A stretch of 64,000 nt of DNA from positions 7,939,826 through 8,003,825 of the forward strand of contig NC_134191.1 of assembly GCF_964188355.1 (NCBI RefSeq), given 5' to 3'. The notes below the pieces were generated by a model. It did not search any database and was not told the origin of the DNA. It saw nothing but the letters and a program-made list of their open reading frames with translations. Both the position numbers and the translations under genes were made by a program. This DNA is from Buteo buteo. Its lineage: Eukaryota; Chordata; Aves; Accipitriformes; Accipitridae. Positions 13,005 to 25,607 of the stretch are shown here, piece by piece. Positions within the stretch are counted from its first letter, which is position 1. Every line of letters begins with the position of its first letter.

Positions 13005-13115
13005 CTTAAGACGAGACCTTGAAGGAGGTCATTTAGTCCATTTGTGTACCTCAAGGCAAGAGTGACTATACCCAGGCATCATCCCTGAAAGATGTGATAG
13101 GGAGAGTTGTCTTCA
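13005..13115 (-). mobile_element. Old CR1/L3-type LINE 3' fragment
   Basis: The words gaccttgaaggaggtcatttagtcca, tacctcaaggcaagagtgac and tatacccaggcatcatccctgaaag follow, in order, the reverse complement of the 3' end of CR1/L3-family LINEs as I know them (aggtcatctagtcca ... caaggcagga ... actatacc ... catccctgac). The orientation is minus. Divergence is high, so it is an old copy. A repeat-library search would settle the subfamily. Confidence 0.5.
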
Positions 13116-16100
13116 TGGTTTCAAAGAGACTGACCATTAGGACCAATTGTAGCTGCCAGCTGGGATTCTCCACTGCCAGTACCTGAACGCTGGTGGTAGG
13201 TGCCTTTGGTTGACCACCCATTTAATTCAAAACTTGCCTTTTTCATGGTGGAGAGTGGGGAAGGTGTTGCCCTGAAAGTTATAAAATCAGAATAACTGTT
13301 TATCTTGAACATCACAGAATTATTTTTGAGATGGTCTCTTTTTTTTTCAGTCTGTCTTGATTTTTAGGAAGGGAAGGAATGAGCTGGTTTGGAAAGTTAT
13401 GCTGGATGCTCAGAGTGCTGATGCTACCGATGTGCCTGTGACAGCCCTTAAAAGAGGCCACTTTCTCACCTGCAATAACCTCACCTTCTGCTCTCCTGCA
13501 GCACCAGAGACAAACTAGTTTTACAGTGCTTTGGTACCAACAAAGCAAATAGCTAGGTTAGGGCTATGCCAAATGTCTGCTACTGCAGAGCCAGTCCTCT
13601 TCAAAGCTTGCATTTTTTTCATGTTGAACTCTCTTAAAAATCTACCTGTAAGTGTCCCATAATAGGGTAGAACTTTGGAAAATCTAATTTTTACCTAGAT
13701 ATTTAAATATTACCAAGGAATCTGATGTCCTTTGCATGGGAAAATAGGATGTCGTCGGGTAGACATGTCCCATCAGCCAGCCCATGATGTTACTGACCTG
13801 TGTCTGTAATACAGAGCATACAAAATAAACTTCTTAATAGCAACTCATTTGTCTTTGCACTACCGTTAGGCCTGGAAAGAGGGACAGCAAGTGCTGGATG
13901 ACTGAGAATGAGCTGCTTTATAAATCCAGTTATATAAATATTGTGACCGTTGCCACCTGACTAGCATGTATACCAGTCTGGTTTAATTCATTATTAATTG
14001 TAAATTCACATATTGTGGTAACTCTGTTGCCATGGTTTCCAAAAAGATTAGGAGTGTGAGTTTAAGATTATGAAGTAGTACCTCAAATAGCCTGTAGATA
14101 TCTTCAGTACTTGAGCTTTCATTGGTGTCTTCTCATGGCCACAGGCATAACTCCCACTGGTGCTAATGGGAATTGCTTGCACACACCAAGTGGGGAGTAG
14201 ACCAGGAAATTACTTACTTGTTCTTGAGAGACGCTGTGTCTAGATCTGTGACAAGGAAGAGTCACAGCTGGCACCATCTACTCCGAACCATTTCTGCTGA
14301 ATGATGCTGATGTGTGCACCGTGGAAAATGTCCGCTTAGGTTTGCGGTTGCAAGAGACTCCCATTAATCAAAGAAACTTTCTCAAAGTTAGACTTTTTAA
14401 AAGTGTATAAGTTCATCCTTGTGCATTTATCTTGCAGAAAAATTCTGAATCCAAGCTTTCGCTGATCGATGGTTGCATTAATTATGCACAAAAGTTTCAG
14501 TTCTGCCAGCCTTGTTCACTTTGAATGCTGCTTTACCCTGCGAGGAATTGACTTGCATTATGCAGGTTGGACAAATTCACCTACAGTCTGAGCTGCTGTG
14601 AAAGTCTCTAGGGAAGGTCAAGTTTCTGTTATTTTCAATAATAAATGAGATTCCCATTGATAAAATGATCCAGGAAATAAGCTTCAGCTCCCTGAACAAC
14701 AGTTGTGTGGCCTCTAATGGAGGGCTGGGAAGAACTGATAGAGGAGAGATGAATCTCTTCGAGCTACAGGTCTTGCAATTCTAACCTCGTAGAGTTGGCT
14801 CCAAGGAAGCACAAGTGTTAATGACTTTTTATGTATTTTGAAGAATGTCTCAGCTGTGATATTAAAATACACTTGCTTACAGTCTTGACCTATCTCAAGT
14901 AAAGTTCTTGTAGGTTGAAAGAGAGCTACAACAATAAGAGGAGAGGATGGTGTTTGTGTAATAGACAAAATACTTTCTCACAACTCATGGCAATGTTTTC
15001 CCCTCACCATGTTTTTTTGCCAAACGGATGTTTGGAAGTGTTAATAATTGCGTTTTCCTCTTCAGCTCTGGAAGTAGCCTAATTTGGCTTAACAGTCAGA
15101 GAGGGGGAAAAAAAAATTAATGTGATTTGTTCATCTAGCAAGTGTAAAGCATAACTTAAATGGCAATAGTGGTAGGAAAAATGCTATAGTGAATGTTTCA
15201 AACTTTAAATTTTCTGTTGAGGTATGAAGTGTCCTGAAAGGAGTCAGTGGCAGTTCATCAAAAGGATGTGTACTTCCTTGTAACACTGTTTTATTGGCTC
15301 TTTCCAGTTACTAATCTGAGAATTGCTAAAAATATATGGGACAATGGATGATTCCTATGGAGAGCTCTAATTTACTTTACTGCACAGTCACTGTGGGAAA
15401 GTGCTTTAGCTACTTCGGCTCTTTTGTATTGCCTCGAGAGAGAATTTTACCCATGTGTTTTGCTCCATAAGTCATCTGTTGTTTTTAAATGTATGCACAT
15501 AAACAGCTCTTGCCGCTACGCCTAAGGATTGAGTCAGCAGTTCCCTCTGATGAAGCCATCACCGAGGACTGTCATGTTTATCTCAACAGATCAGCATCAC
15601 AGAGCACGTAATGCTATTAGCCCCAAAACGTTGTCTGCTAACCACAGAATCATGCAACACAAGTGACCTTCTGCTCTTTTGCTTCCTAATTGACTCTGAG
15701 CTTAGGCTGCCAGCTTGGTCGCCCCGTGCCTCCATAGCTCATCTGAAAAATGGGCGCAGTTTCATCTTCCTACCTTGCTGAAGGCATTTTGAAGGTGAAT
15801 ATACTGACAAATGGGAGCTGCTTAGATTTTTGCATGGATGTTGGAGGATTGGGTGTTCATTTTATTTTTATTTTAAATATTTAAAATGTCTGAGATTAAA
15901 TTATGTCACAACCATTGGGCTCTGGTCACTCTCATCCTGCAGTTGCAGAGGTAGCAGGAATTCCTCTCCGGTTCTCTTTTGCCTTTCTGCGGTGCTTCCC
16001 CAGCGGGGTGAGAGAAATATTTCTTTAAAAAAGTGGTTCCAGTGTCACAAAATAATACATCACCAATTACACTCTTGAATGTTTGAGCTTTATTGCTATA

Positions 16101-19100
16101 CTTCATTTACGACTTCATCTAAATATACATCTGTATGTCATCGTACTGGGAATTTAGACTCCTAACAGATTAATGAATGGCTAGTCTGGTAATCAAGGCT
16201 CTGATTCACTGTGTCTCATGGGTTTACTTGAAATCGGGTAAGATGTCGCTAGCCTTTCTGACCGCTGTGTTGCTCTGTCACTGGTTGTCACCTTCATGAG
16301 AGTAGACGTGAAGAAAATGCGTGTTGCTCTTCGCAGCCCAGCGTGCCAGTGTGGGTCTCCAGTGAAGTCTGGCAGCCCCGTGCTGGGAGGTGGGACCGCT
16401 GGTGCCTGCCACCCTCGTTGCCTCCACCAGCGTGATGGGCAGTGGGGACTGCACATCACCTTAAATCACCAGAGACTCCTGCGTCAGAACCCCAGCTAAC
16501 AACAAAAAGAAGTTTGTTTCTTTTTTTGATCCACAGAACATTTGTTGCCTCTAGGCTGCTATCCTGCAAAAACTTGGGGCACATGTTTAACATGAAGCAT
16601 GGAAATTGGTCTTGAAGCAATTGGGATACTTGTGTGCTTTGAAGTGAGCAGGTGATTTGCAGCGAGTGCCATTAACAGTTCTGTACCAGCATCTGTCTGG
16701 CAAAGTGGTTTCACCTGCGTCCATCATCTGAAGGACTCAGCACAGTTGTCAAAGGATAAAATGCTTCACAGTTTGTAAATCAGTGCTGGAGCTGAGGTTC
16801 AAACTGTTTTTGGTTTTGGTGAGGTCTTATCTGCCATGTAACATCCTTTACCTGAAGGAAAGCATTCTGTCTCTCTGATAATTGCTTGACTGTCCTCTAA
16901 GTCAAATAACATACAGGTACTTTTGAGAGAATCTCATCTCAGAGGTTTTCTAGAGCCTAGATCTGATTGTGTGTTCTCAGGCATTCATTTTCCAGGCGCG
17001 TACTGATCTAGTAGCGCGAGAAAGCAGATTTCTGGGGAAACTGGCTTCTCAACACCCCAGATCACAACGTCCTCCACCAACCGTGTCTAAGCCGAGGAGG
17101 TAATTGTGGTTTAGAGGATAATTTCCTTATCCTCGGTATGATGCCAACACAGGTACAAGCTAAAACCTGGTGGTGGTTTTGTTTGTCGGAAATTGGAGGC
17201 AAGACAAGGAACAGCTCATTTTGTTTGGGCTGCCAGACAGTTGCATGAGGATAATTTTTGTGTGCTGTTTATTTATGTTGGATTCAAACCAGTGACAGTG
17301 GGGACCTGGAGATACTCTGGAATTACTCACCGCAGTGAAAGCGGGAGCTGCTGGCGTAACGGCTCCATGTGGCGTCTCGTGTTGTCTGTTGGCCGGTCAA
17401 TACCAGAGAGGCATTGGTAAACCAGCAAATGAGTTTAAAATGGCATTTAAAATTGGGGCACTTGCAGAAAATGATTTGCAAGAAGCTAATAAAATGACGA
17501 AGTGTGTAATGTGATGGAATGATTGTTTTGTGTGAATGCAGAGCCATAAACGCCTACACAGGGACATTTAACAGAGAGAAGGTATAACTAGAAGTAATCA
17601 GATGAAATGAAGCAAAGACCATTTAAGCCAAACACTATGTCATTGTCCCCAGTTTAAGCACTGGAGTATTTTATAGGAGTGGTGCTTGGCTTCAGAAAGG
17701 CAGAGTAAAGCACCCCGTGGGTGTATATCCTATGTAATTCATAGGTGATGACAGGATCGGGAGGCAAGGTTTTTATTATTTGTGTACAATTGAAAAAGCA
17801 ATAAAATAAATGGAGAAGCCTGTATACATTATCAATACCATGACAGTTAGCTGCGGACTGCAAAGATGCAGAGTTATGTGCTACCTAGCCAGCAGGCTTA
17901 CTGTACCAGGGAATGTTTTAATTAAAAGTGAGGAAAATGTATTGTACCCTGCGTTTTCTTTAGTATTTTATTGCACTTACAAAACTACAAGGATTAATAA
18001 GCTCTTTCTGTGTTAGAGCTGGGGGATGTGGAGTTTACAGCAAAGAAACCGTAACTAATAAAATACTGTAATAGTTTTTATTTTGGTGAGGTAAGAAAAG
18101 AATTAAAATTAATGTATTTGTTTTCTCTTACATTTTAACACTTCCAATGATCAATAAGGCTGACTTTGAAACTCAAACACCAATCAACTTCTCAATGTTT
18201 GGTGGCATTTTTTCAGTATCCTGAACAGTCACCAAATCACAACGTTACAGAAAGTGAACGAGGAGAATGTTTTCAACCAGCTAAAGTGTTCGCAATCATG
18301 AAGAACTAAAGCATGCTGTGCATACAGAGCTACTGAAAAAAAATGCAGAAATTGGTGGCAGTTAAGAACAGGTAAAATTAAGGGACAGGATCTGTAGGGA
18401 ATAGTGCCTAAATGTGCATATTGCTGGGTAGATTTGCTGTCTGTTCTAGTACTTCCCTTGAGTTTTACAGTAAGTGCATCCATATGGCTACATAACTGCG
18501 TGTTTCTATAATCTGCATACTTCTTGCTATAGCTGAGATGTTTCCATTTATTGGTCAGTATTGAATATGAAGCTGGAAAACTACTAAGCAAAGGTCAAGG
18601 AGCATTTGTCAGGTAACAAGACCCATCTGAACCAAGGGTTGGTGAGTGGGCAGAGCCAAAAATTGAAGAGCCACAGGAGACTCGTGGCTTTCTAAGAGTG
18701 TGATAAGGTTATCACAGTTGGAAGCCCATTAGGTTTATAGCATTTCTCAACCCTGGGCTAGGGGAGAAACTATACCATGGAGACAGTATCTCCAGTGTAC
18801 GTTGTTCAGGGAAAAAAAGCTGGTTTAAATAACTAACATTGATGTCTTGTAAAAGTGTGCTGGAACGGTGTTGTGGGGTTTTTTATATTAAAAAAAAAAA
18901 GGGAAAAAGCCTCTCTCATTGAGTCTCTCTTCAGTAGACTGGATGTGGTCACTGAAACAAACTTCAGGCAATGCCTCAGAGATAAATGTGTATGTTTTAT
19001 GTGACTTTCTTTGGTGGAATTTTACAGAGATTAGACTAATGAACTGGTCTAGTTTTAGGCACATGCTGTTAGGTGAGGTGTTTTGTTAAGACTTTTAACT

Positions 19101-21940
19101 GCAAATTAAAGGTCTGCTAGAAGGGCAATTAAAGTCAACAGAAAGAGTTTTATATCACACCCAACCAGGGATGACCCACATTGTGTTGTACTTATCTCAG
19201 CAGTACAAACAGCCTCGGAAGACAAACAGCAAAGGAGGTAAGTAATCTTTGTTGAAGCAGGTGAGCTATTGGACATCAAATAATCTCCTATTTATTACTA
19301 TGGCTTTAAAATGCAAAATATTTTTTCATGGATATATGTGCACATATGTATGCAGGTGTCAAAAGCAAACATTGCTTTTGAATGAAAACTGAATTGAAAT
19401 ACTGCAGGTGTTCAGTCTGTGTTGGATACTCCATTTAGTATGAGCTTAATTACAGTATCTGTTCACAGGAGATGTCTGAAGCCTTGAAGTAGAATAGAAA
19501 ATAGGATATCTTGTTTTGGGGAGATTAAAATTTTTTGGTATTCAAGTTTTAAAGGAAAGAGATAAGTTTTTCCTTCCAGTGGTTGTGGCAGCTTGTGTGG
19601 TAGTGCTGTTTTGGAGAACAAACAGCCGGTCTTGCTCCTGGGAAGATCTACTGCTAATCTCACTGTGAGACAGATTTACATATATATGGCTACCAATAGA
19701 TTCTGATGCAGTTTTTTTTTTATTCTTCCTTTGGTTACAATAGTCACATATATTGCCCAAATAAGTTTTCATTCTTTGTTTTATTTTAAAAATCCAAGAT
19801 AAAACTGGTCATTGTATTCTTGTTCACTGTATTTCTGCTTCAAGACTCCACTGAATGTCTTCCACCAAATTGGGAAATTCCTCCAGTACTTTGTAGTGGG
19901 TGAAAAGGATTGTGCAATGCTTACAAAACCCTGAAGTTTTCCTGGAAAGCCAGTGAACTCAGGTTATCTGACTTGCATGGTTTTGTGTCTCTCTTTGCTC
20001 TGAGACTTGGCAATTCATTTTGCAGGAGTTTCCAGTATACCCAGTCCCGACTGCTGTCTTGGCCCCTCATCTTTCCCAAAGCCCTCTCCTCCAGGTCTTC
20101 TGTCTCTGACATGAAGCCAAAGGTTTGAGAGTGGTTTATTTTTACCTATTCTATTATTCTACTCAAATATGACTTACTCAAAACTTGTACCAAGCCACAT
20201 GAAGATGGAATAGTTAATGAAAAATGATTTTTAATACTACACTGTCTTAAGCTCAGCACTCAGCCAAACATGACAGGGAGCTGATGGGTGTTTTGTTTCT
20301 CAGCAGCTGAGTGCCTCTGTGACCAGTTCACAGCCTGGTTTTGACGCTAGCCCTTGACTTATGAAACTCTCAGACTGGGCTACACCTTCTCTTTGGCAAT
20401 TTGTAGAAAGCAGATAGCTTTGCAAGTAGCCATGAAAAAAGCAGATATAAAGCAAGATAGGTTGTACCTCCAGATAAACTACTTCCTATAATATGAAAGT
20501 ATAAATAAGGCAGTGAAGTATTTGTTTAAAAGTGCTGTTTGCATGGGAGCGACACTACGTCCCAGGTCTCCTGTGACTTATTTCAAAGTAGATTTTAAGC
20601 ACTCACCCCCCCACACACACCTTTAGCCTGTTGTATTTAATGTGCACACTCGTATGGAATAGTCATCTTCATCCACGTCGTGCTTTTCCATGGCTGCTCC
20701 GGGCATGCAGCGTAGAGCACTACTGTGCCTCTGCATGGTAAGTCTCGAGGTGACTGATGTGGGACAGCCCTGAGCGAGCACTACAGGGATCAGGTTAGGC
20801 TTGGGCTGAGATAGTCGGGAGCGAGTGATCTACAGGATGAAAAATAACCAGCTAATAAGGGCACCCTGTAATTATCCAGTGTATGTATTTAATTTACCAT
20901 CGTCAGCTGTAGCCTCTTCCAAGATAGACAAAATTTCTACTGAAAGCAACTATGACAATTTTTACATAGAAGAAAGGTGGTCCTTTTGAAATGAAGGTGT
21001 GTGTCATGGTTGTAGCATTATCTAGACTTCTAAAAATGTATATATGAGAGAAACTGAATATAAACGCAACTATATAATCACCCTGTTAATTTACTTCCAG
21101 CTAATTTCACTTCCCGTAAGTCACATACACACTTGCACAAATGGCAATTTTCATTCATTTCTGTGCCAATATTTAAAAGCAGAACATTACAGTGCAATCT
21201 CATTACTACAGCTTTATTGATTTATAAAATTACACTTTATTACACTAATCCATATATTAGAAAGCATAAAATTGTGCGTAGTTACAGCTAAGGTCTTCTC
21301 GCCAAGGAGGTACATAGTTTGCTTTTTCATCAGTAGCTCACAATTTAAATTAGTGGATGTCATGCTGTTGGACTCCAGGAGCACAGGATTAATGGCAAAC
21401 TCATTAGTTCATGAAGTTTAATCTTCTTGGTGGGTGTCCCACCTCGTGGGAAATGAGAGGGATTCAGCTGCAGGTGTCTTGTGAGGTACCAGCAATCACT
21501 CAAAGAGAGGGATCCAGAAGGTGAGCTGCTGCTGTTGCAAACCCAAGAACACTTATTATTCACATATTATTTAATGCCAGAATACTCTTTTTTTTTTTTC
21601 CTTAGGAGAAAGCAAAGGAATGCTCCGAAGGACACATGAAGAGGTTGTAACTGCATTAGTAACTGCCATACTGCAGTAGTACCATCAGTGGTACTTTCCC
21701 AGGTCAGGGAGGTGCTGCTGTATTTGAATATTTGGCATAGATCCTTAAACAGGTCTTTTTAAAGTGGCTTTCTTGGGGAGTGTGGCAGGTAACTACTTCA
21801 TCAGGTAATTATCAGTTTCTTTTAAATTGATGTTACATTCAAGAGCGAACCCCCTCGTGCTGAATTGGCTTTGCGTAGCCATGGCATGGTGTTTCGCGAC
21901 ACATACAAATAGGCTTGCAAAGCCCCAATGCACCACCAAG

Positions 21941-22205
21941 TTATTTTTGTCCCTTTTAATCTGTTAGGCCCTGATCCTGATCTGTAGGGTTTCCTAAATC
22001 CCATTGATTTCTCTAGAATTAGGCTCCTGAAGTCCTTTGAGAGCCTGGGTCTGGCTGATCTTGTGCTATAAAAAAAGAAATAAACCCACTTTCTCTACCT
22101 CAAAATGCTGTAAGGATAAATGTGTTGAAGATTATCAGTGTTCTTATTTGGTAGCAGCGAAGGCCACAAAAATACCAAAAATAGATTTAAAAGGGACAAA
22201 AATAA
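21941..22205. repeat. Inverted repeat, arms of about 22 bp
   Basis: The left arm at 21,941-21,962 begins ttatttttgtccctttta. The right arm at 22,183-22,205 is its reverse complement with a single extra T. The arms are separated by about 220 bases. Flanks outside the arms show only weak similarity. No known terminal-inverted-repeat transposon is recognised. Confidence 0.75.
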
Positions 22206-22816
22206 CTCAGTGCCTGGAGGGAATACAAACTCTGAGCTGTTGCTGTGTGGCTTGGCTGAATCATTTCTCCAGGAAGGCTCCAGGCAGTCAGAACTTCTTT
22301 GAGAGAAAGGGCCAGAGAGATGCAACTGGACGTGGCACCTCAGAAGGAGGGAGAGCAGCTTTTACGTGCACGGAGGGTCAACCTGCCATTGCTCGTGTGC
22401 GTGGCTGGCACAGCCCTGTGAGCAAGAGGTGATCCTCACAAGCTGCTGCTGTGGGATCCAGCTTTGGCCACTTCGTGTTGCTGGGAAGGCTGGTGGGAGA
22501 AGGAGATACTGAGCTCGTGGTACAAATCCCTTCCATCTCCCCCTATAGAAGAAAAATTACTTTAGAGCACAGCCACAAAATGCATTTCTCTCTGAAATGT
22601 GTCTGTAGTAAGACAGTTTTTTCTTGGTCAGCTGTTTTCTGGGTTTAATCAGTCATTCCTGCTGACCACAGTGACAGAAACTTGCTTTTAGTACTGCAGT
22701 TATCTGTGTGGCCAGGAAGAGGCAATCAGCGTCTGTTCCTGCACATGCATCATTACCAGAGCTGTGAATTAATTTCTAGCGACAGACCACATTCTCCTTT
22801 GGACTGAATTTCTACT

Positions 22817-22840
22817 CTGCCGCCGAGACTGCCGCCGAGA
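22817..22840. repeat. 12-bp perfect tandem duplication
   Basis: The unit ctgccgccgaga occurs twice in a row without mismatch and brings four CpGs into a CpG-poor region. Confidence 0.9.
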
Positions 22841-24748
22841 CACTTTGAATGCTTATCGCATTCCTGTGGTTTATAGGTATCCAGTCACTGGCTAGAGAAG
22901 GGACAGACAACATTTAAAATCCCAGAATGAGCTTCCCGAGTTTTGAGTTTCAGGAGAAAATTGTATTTATAAGTTGAGCATGTTTGGTTAGTAACAGACC
23001 AGGACTTTCTGAAACTTCCATATTTTCATGTAGTTACAACTATAAATTACCTCTTACCCCTTACCATAGGTAAGTGGGTCACAGGTATATAATGGATAGC
23101 ATAACAGTGTCCAACTACTATTCCTTCTACTGCTGTTGAGAAAAACCAGCCAGTAGTCTTAGTTTGGATAACCCCGGAAGACAATAAGATGAAGTAGTTC
23201 TGTGTACAGTGTTCTCTTACAGATAGGTTACACTTTATTTTTTGTTAATGTAGATAAGGCTATTTCTAATACTGTGCTGCAGATAAGTTCTGCTTTAAGC
23301 TTGGCTGCTAATCAGGTTGCCTCTTCTGGAGATAGACGAGGTTGTCTCTGCCTTTTCCCTTCTCTGCTTGCCATTAGCAGATCTATGAAGTTGTTCTGCC
23401 TTCCAGTTATCTGGCACCATAGGTGACAGATGCAGGAGAGCCAGAGCAGGCTCTCCAAATTATCCTGTGACATGAGGGAAGAAGGTGACCTCTAAACACT
23501 GTGCAGAGGGAAGAGGGGCTGTTTTCCTAATATGTTATTTCCTTGGCAGCTGAAGATTTTTTCATGGTAGGTGATGAGAGCAGTCTTTTCTTGCTGAATG
23601 AACAAAAATATCAGTCTTCAAGAGCAATGGCAAGAACAGCATCCTTCCTTCTAACCCACCCGCAAACAGCCTCTCAGCAAACCCCCACAACAGCTTTCGG
23701 CGTTGCAGCTTCCTGAGTCAATAGCATCCCTGCACACTTCACATTAAAACCTTATTTACTACAGTTCCATTCACTGTTGGTAACGACCAGTGACTTGAGT
23801 TTGTATAAAATATGGTTGTAGCAACTATATCATTACTTTGAGAGTGCATCTCCCACATTATCTGTCATTTTAAGAGAAGCTGGTCAGTGGAGATGAGAAG
23901 CAAATGACTTGTGGTTTGATCAGCTATATTCTGGTGGCTCACCAGGTTATCACTGCCAGCCAGTGGAGTTGGATAAGTAGTTTGCAGAAATCATTGCTTT
24001 GCAAATGGGAGATGTAGGTCTTCTGCACTTGAGAAGTCAACTTCTTCATGACTTGCTAGGGGCTGTTTTGGTGTGTGGTAACAGAATTACTGCTCAAGAA
24101 TTGTTTTTGTTTTAACAAGAAAATAATTGAAGTGTCTACGGCCCCTTTGAAGTCTTATTTTTAGATTACAATAAGCAAGATTCTGATTAATTTAGCAGCA
24201 GGGCATCAGTGGCTATTAACAGCTTAACATGAGGCCTTGGTAGATTGATAAGGAGCTAAACAGCCCCTGAATCACATATTAACAATCTGGCCATACTATA
24301 ATTGAGGCTCATGTTGGGTAATTCTCAACATGGTTGATAGGCAACACAACAGCAGCAGCTATTTGTCTTTTAAATGGGTACTTAAATTATTCAGAATAAT
24401 AGTTGATAGTCATCAGTACATCTGAGCCACAGTCCAGTTATTCTAGGCATGGATGACAAGCTTTAATTTAGTTAGCTTAAGTACAGCACTGGGCTCTGCT
24501 TGGGCAAACTGACCTGTGTCTAGAAGCAGTTTCTCAGATGGGGTCATCAGCCTATGATGAGATCCTCTTTTGTGGCCCAAGCATTAGTGATGCATGAATA
24601 AACTGGGATGCAGCTAGCTTGGGTGTGATAACCAAAGCAACAGCTGGGCAAACATTTCACCTAGCATCGGAGCCACCCATGTTATATGTAGTTTTATCTC
24701 CCCAGGACAAGAGAGAAGGTAAAACCTGCAATGGTAACCAGTAGCCTT

Positions 24749-24768
24749 ATATTTATTTATTTATTTTC
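24749..24768. repeat. (ATTT)n simple repeat
   Basis: About five copies of the tetramer ATTT. Confidence 0.85.
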
Positions 24769-25284
24769 TTAAGTCTGCTGTAGTTGCAGAAGATTTGAGC
24801 AATTCCCCTGTGAATATAATGTCTTTAACTAGTTTTATATGTTGTGGGACATTCTAGCCAAATAAGAGTGAAAGTTTATGAACCATTAAATGTGCAGAAG
24901 GAGTTGGTAACCACTCGGTTTCTCCTCCAGTTCCTTCTTGTTGTAGCATTAGCAATTCTGAGTTAGTCACACAGTGGGACATAGCTCAAATTAATTTGCT
25001 AAATTGCTACCTAATGGCAATAAGATTTGATGCCACTTAATATTTCAGTGCAAACATGGCAGGCAGGTTAACGTATTTAAATATGATTGGCTCGCCTTTT
25101 CTGCTGGAGTATCTTAACTCCTGTTTGGGCCATCTACAGCACTCACTGTGCTCAATTAATTCTGCCATTAGCAGTGGTCTGACCTGCTATTAGCTCTGAT
25201 AAAGTGTACAGTCATCTCCATAGCCCTCTTCTTCAGTGACGACCATCCTGTGGTAAGGATGCTGAAATGCAATTTAAAGGGGGA

Positions 25285-25311
25285 GGGAGGGAGGACACAC
25301 ACACGCACACT
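25285..25311. repeat. Purine block followed by CA repeat
   Basis: A GGGAGG-type purine stretch is followed by a short CA repeat with one CG step (acacacacacgcacac). Confidence 0.7.
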
Positions 25312-25548
25312 ATGCTTTTGTACATAATGAAGTCACGTTAACGATGGGAGAATTAATTACAGTTTGGAGTTTATCAGCAGAAAGCTCCAGCAGTAGCTTG
25401 CAGCCTGCGATGGTGTTGGGCTGTGCACACACATGCTTGCGCCGTAGTCGAGCAGTTGTTTCAGGCTGTGGAAGGGCTCGGGGTGGAAGGTGCCAATTAT
25501 TCTTAGCGTCCTGTGCCTGAGAAAAAGTCGAGTTTGCTTATGCACCTC

Positions 25549-25607
25549 TTGGTTTTCTTTTCTTCCCCCCTTTCTTTCCGCCCGCCCTCTCCCCCCACCC
25601 CCCTTGT
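25549..25607. repeat. Long homopyrimidine tract
   Basis: About 60 bases almost wholly C and T, with long C runs (cttcccccctttctttccgc, then ctctccccccacccccc). Such tracts can form triplex or slipped structures. No coding signal is present on either strand; the minus-strand ORF here reads only Gly, Lys and Arg. Confidence 0.8.
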
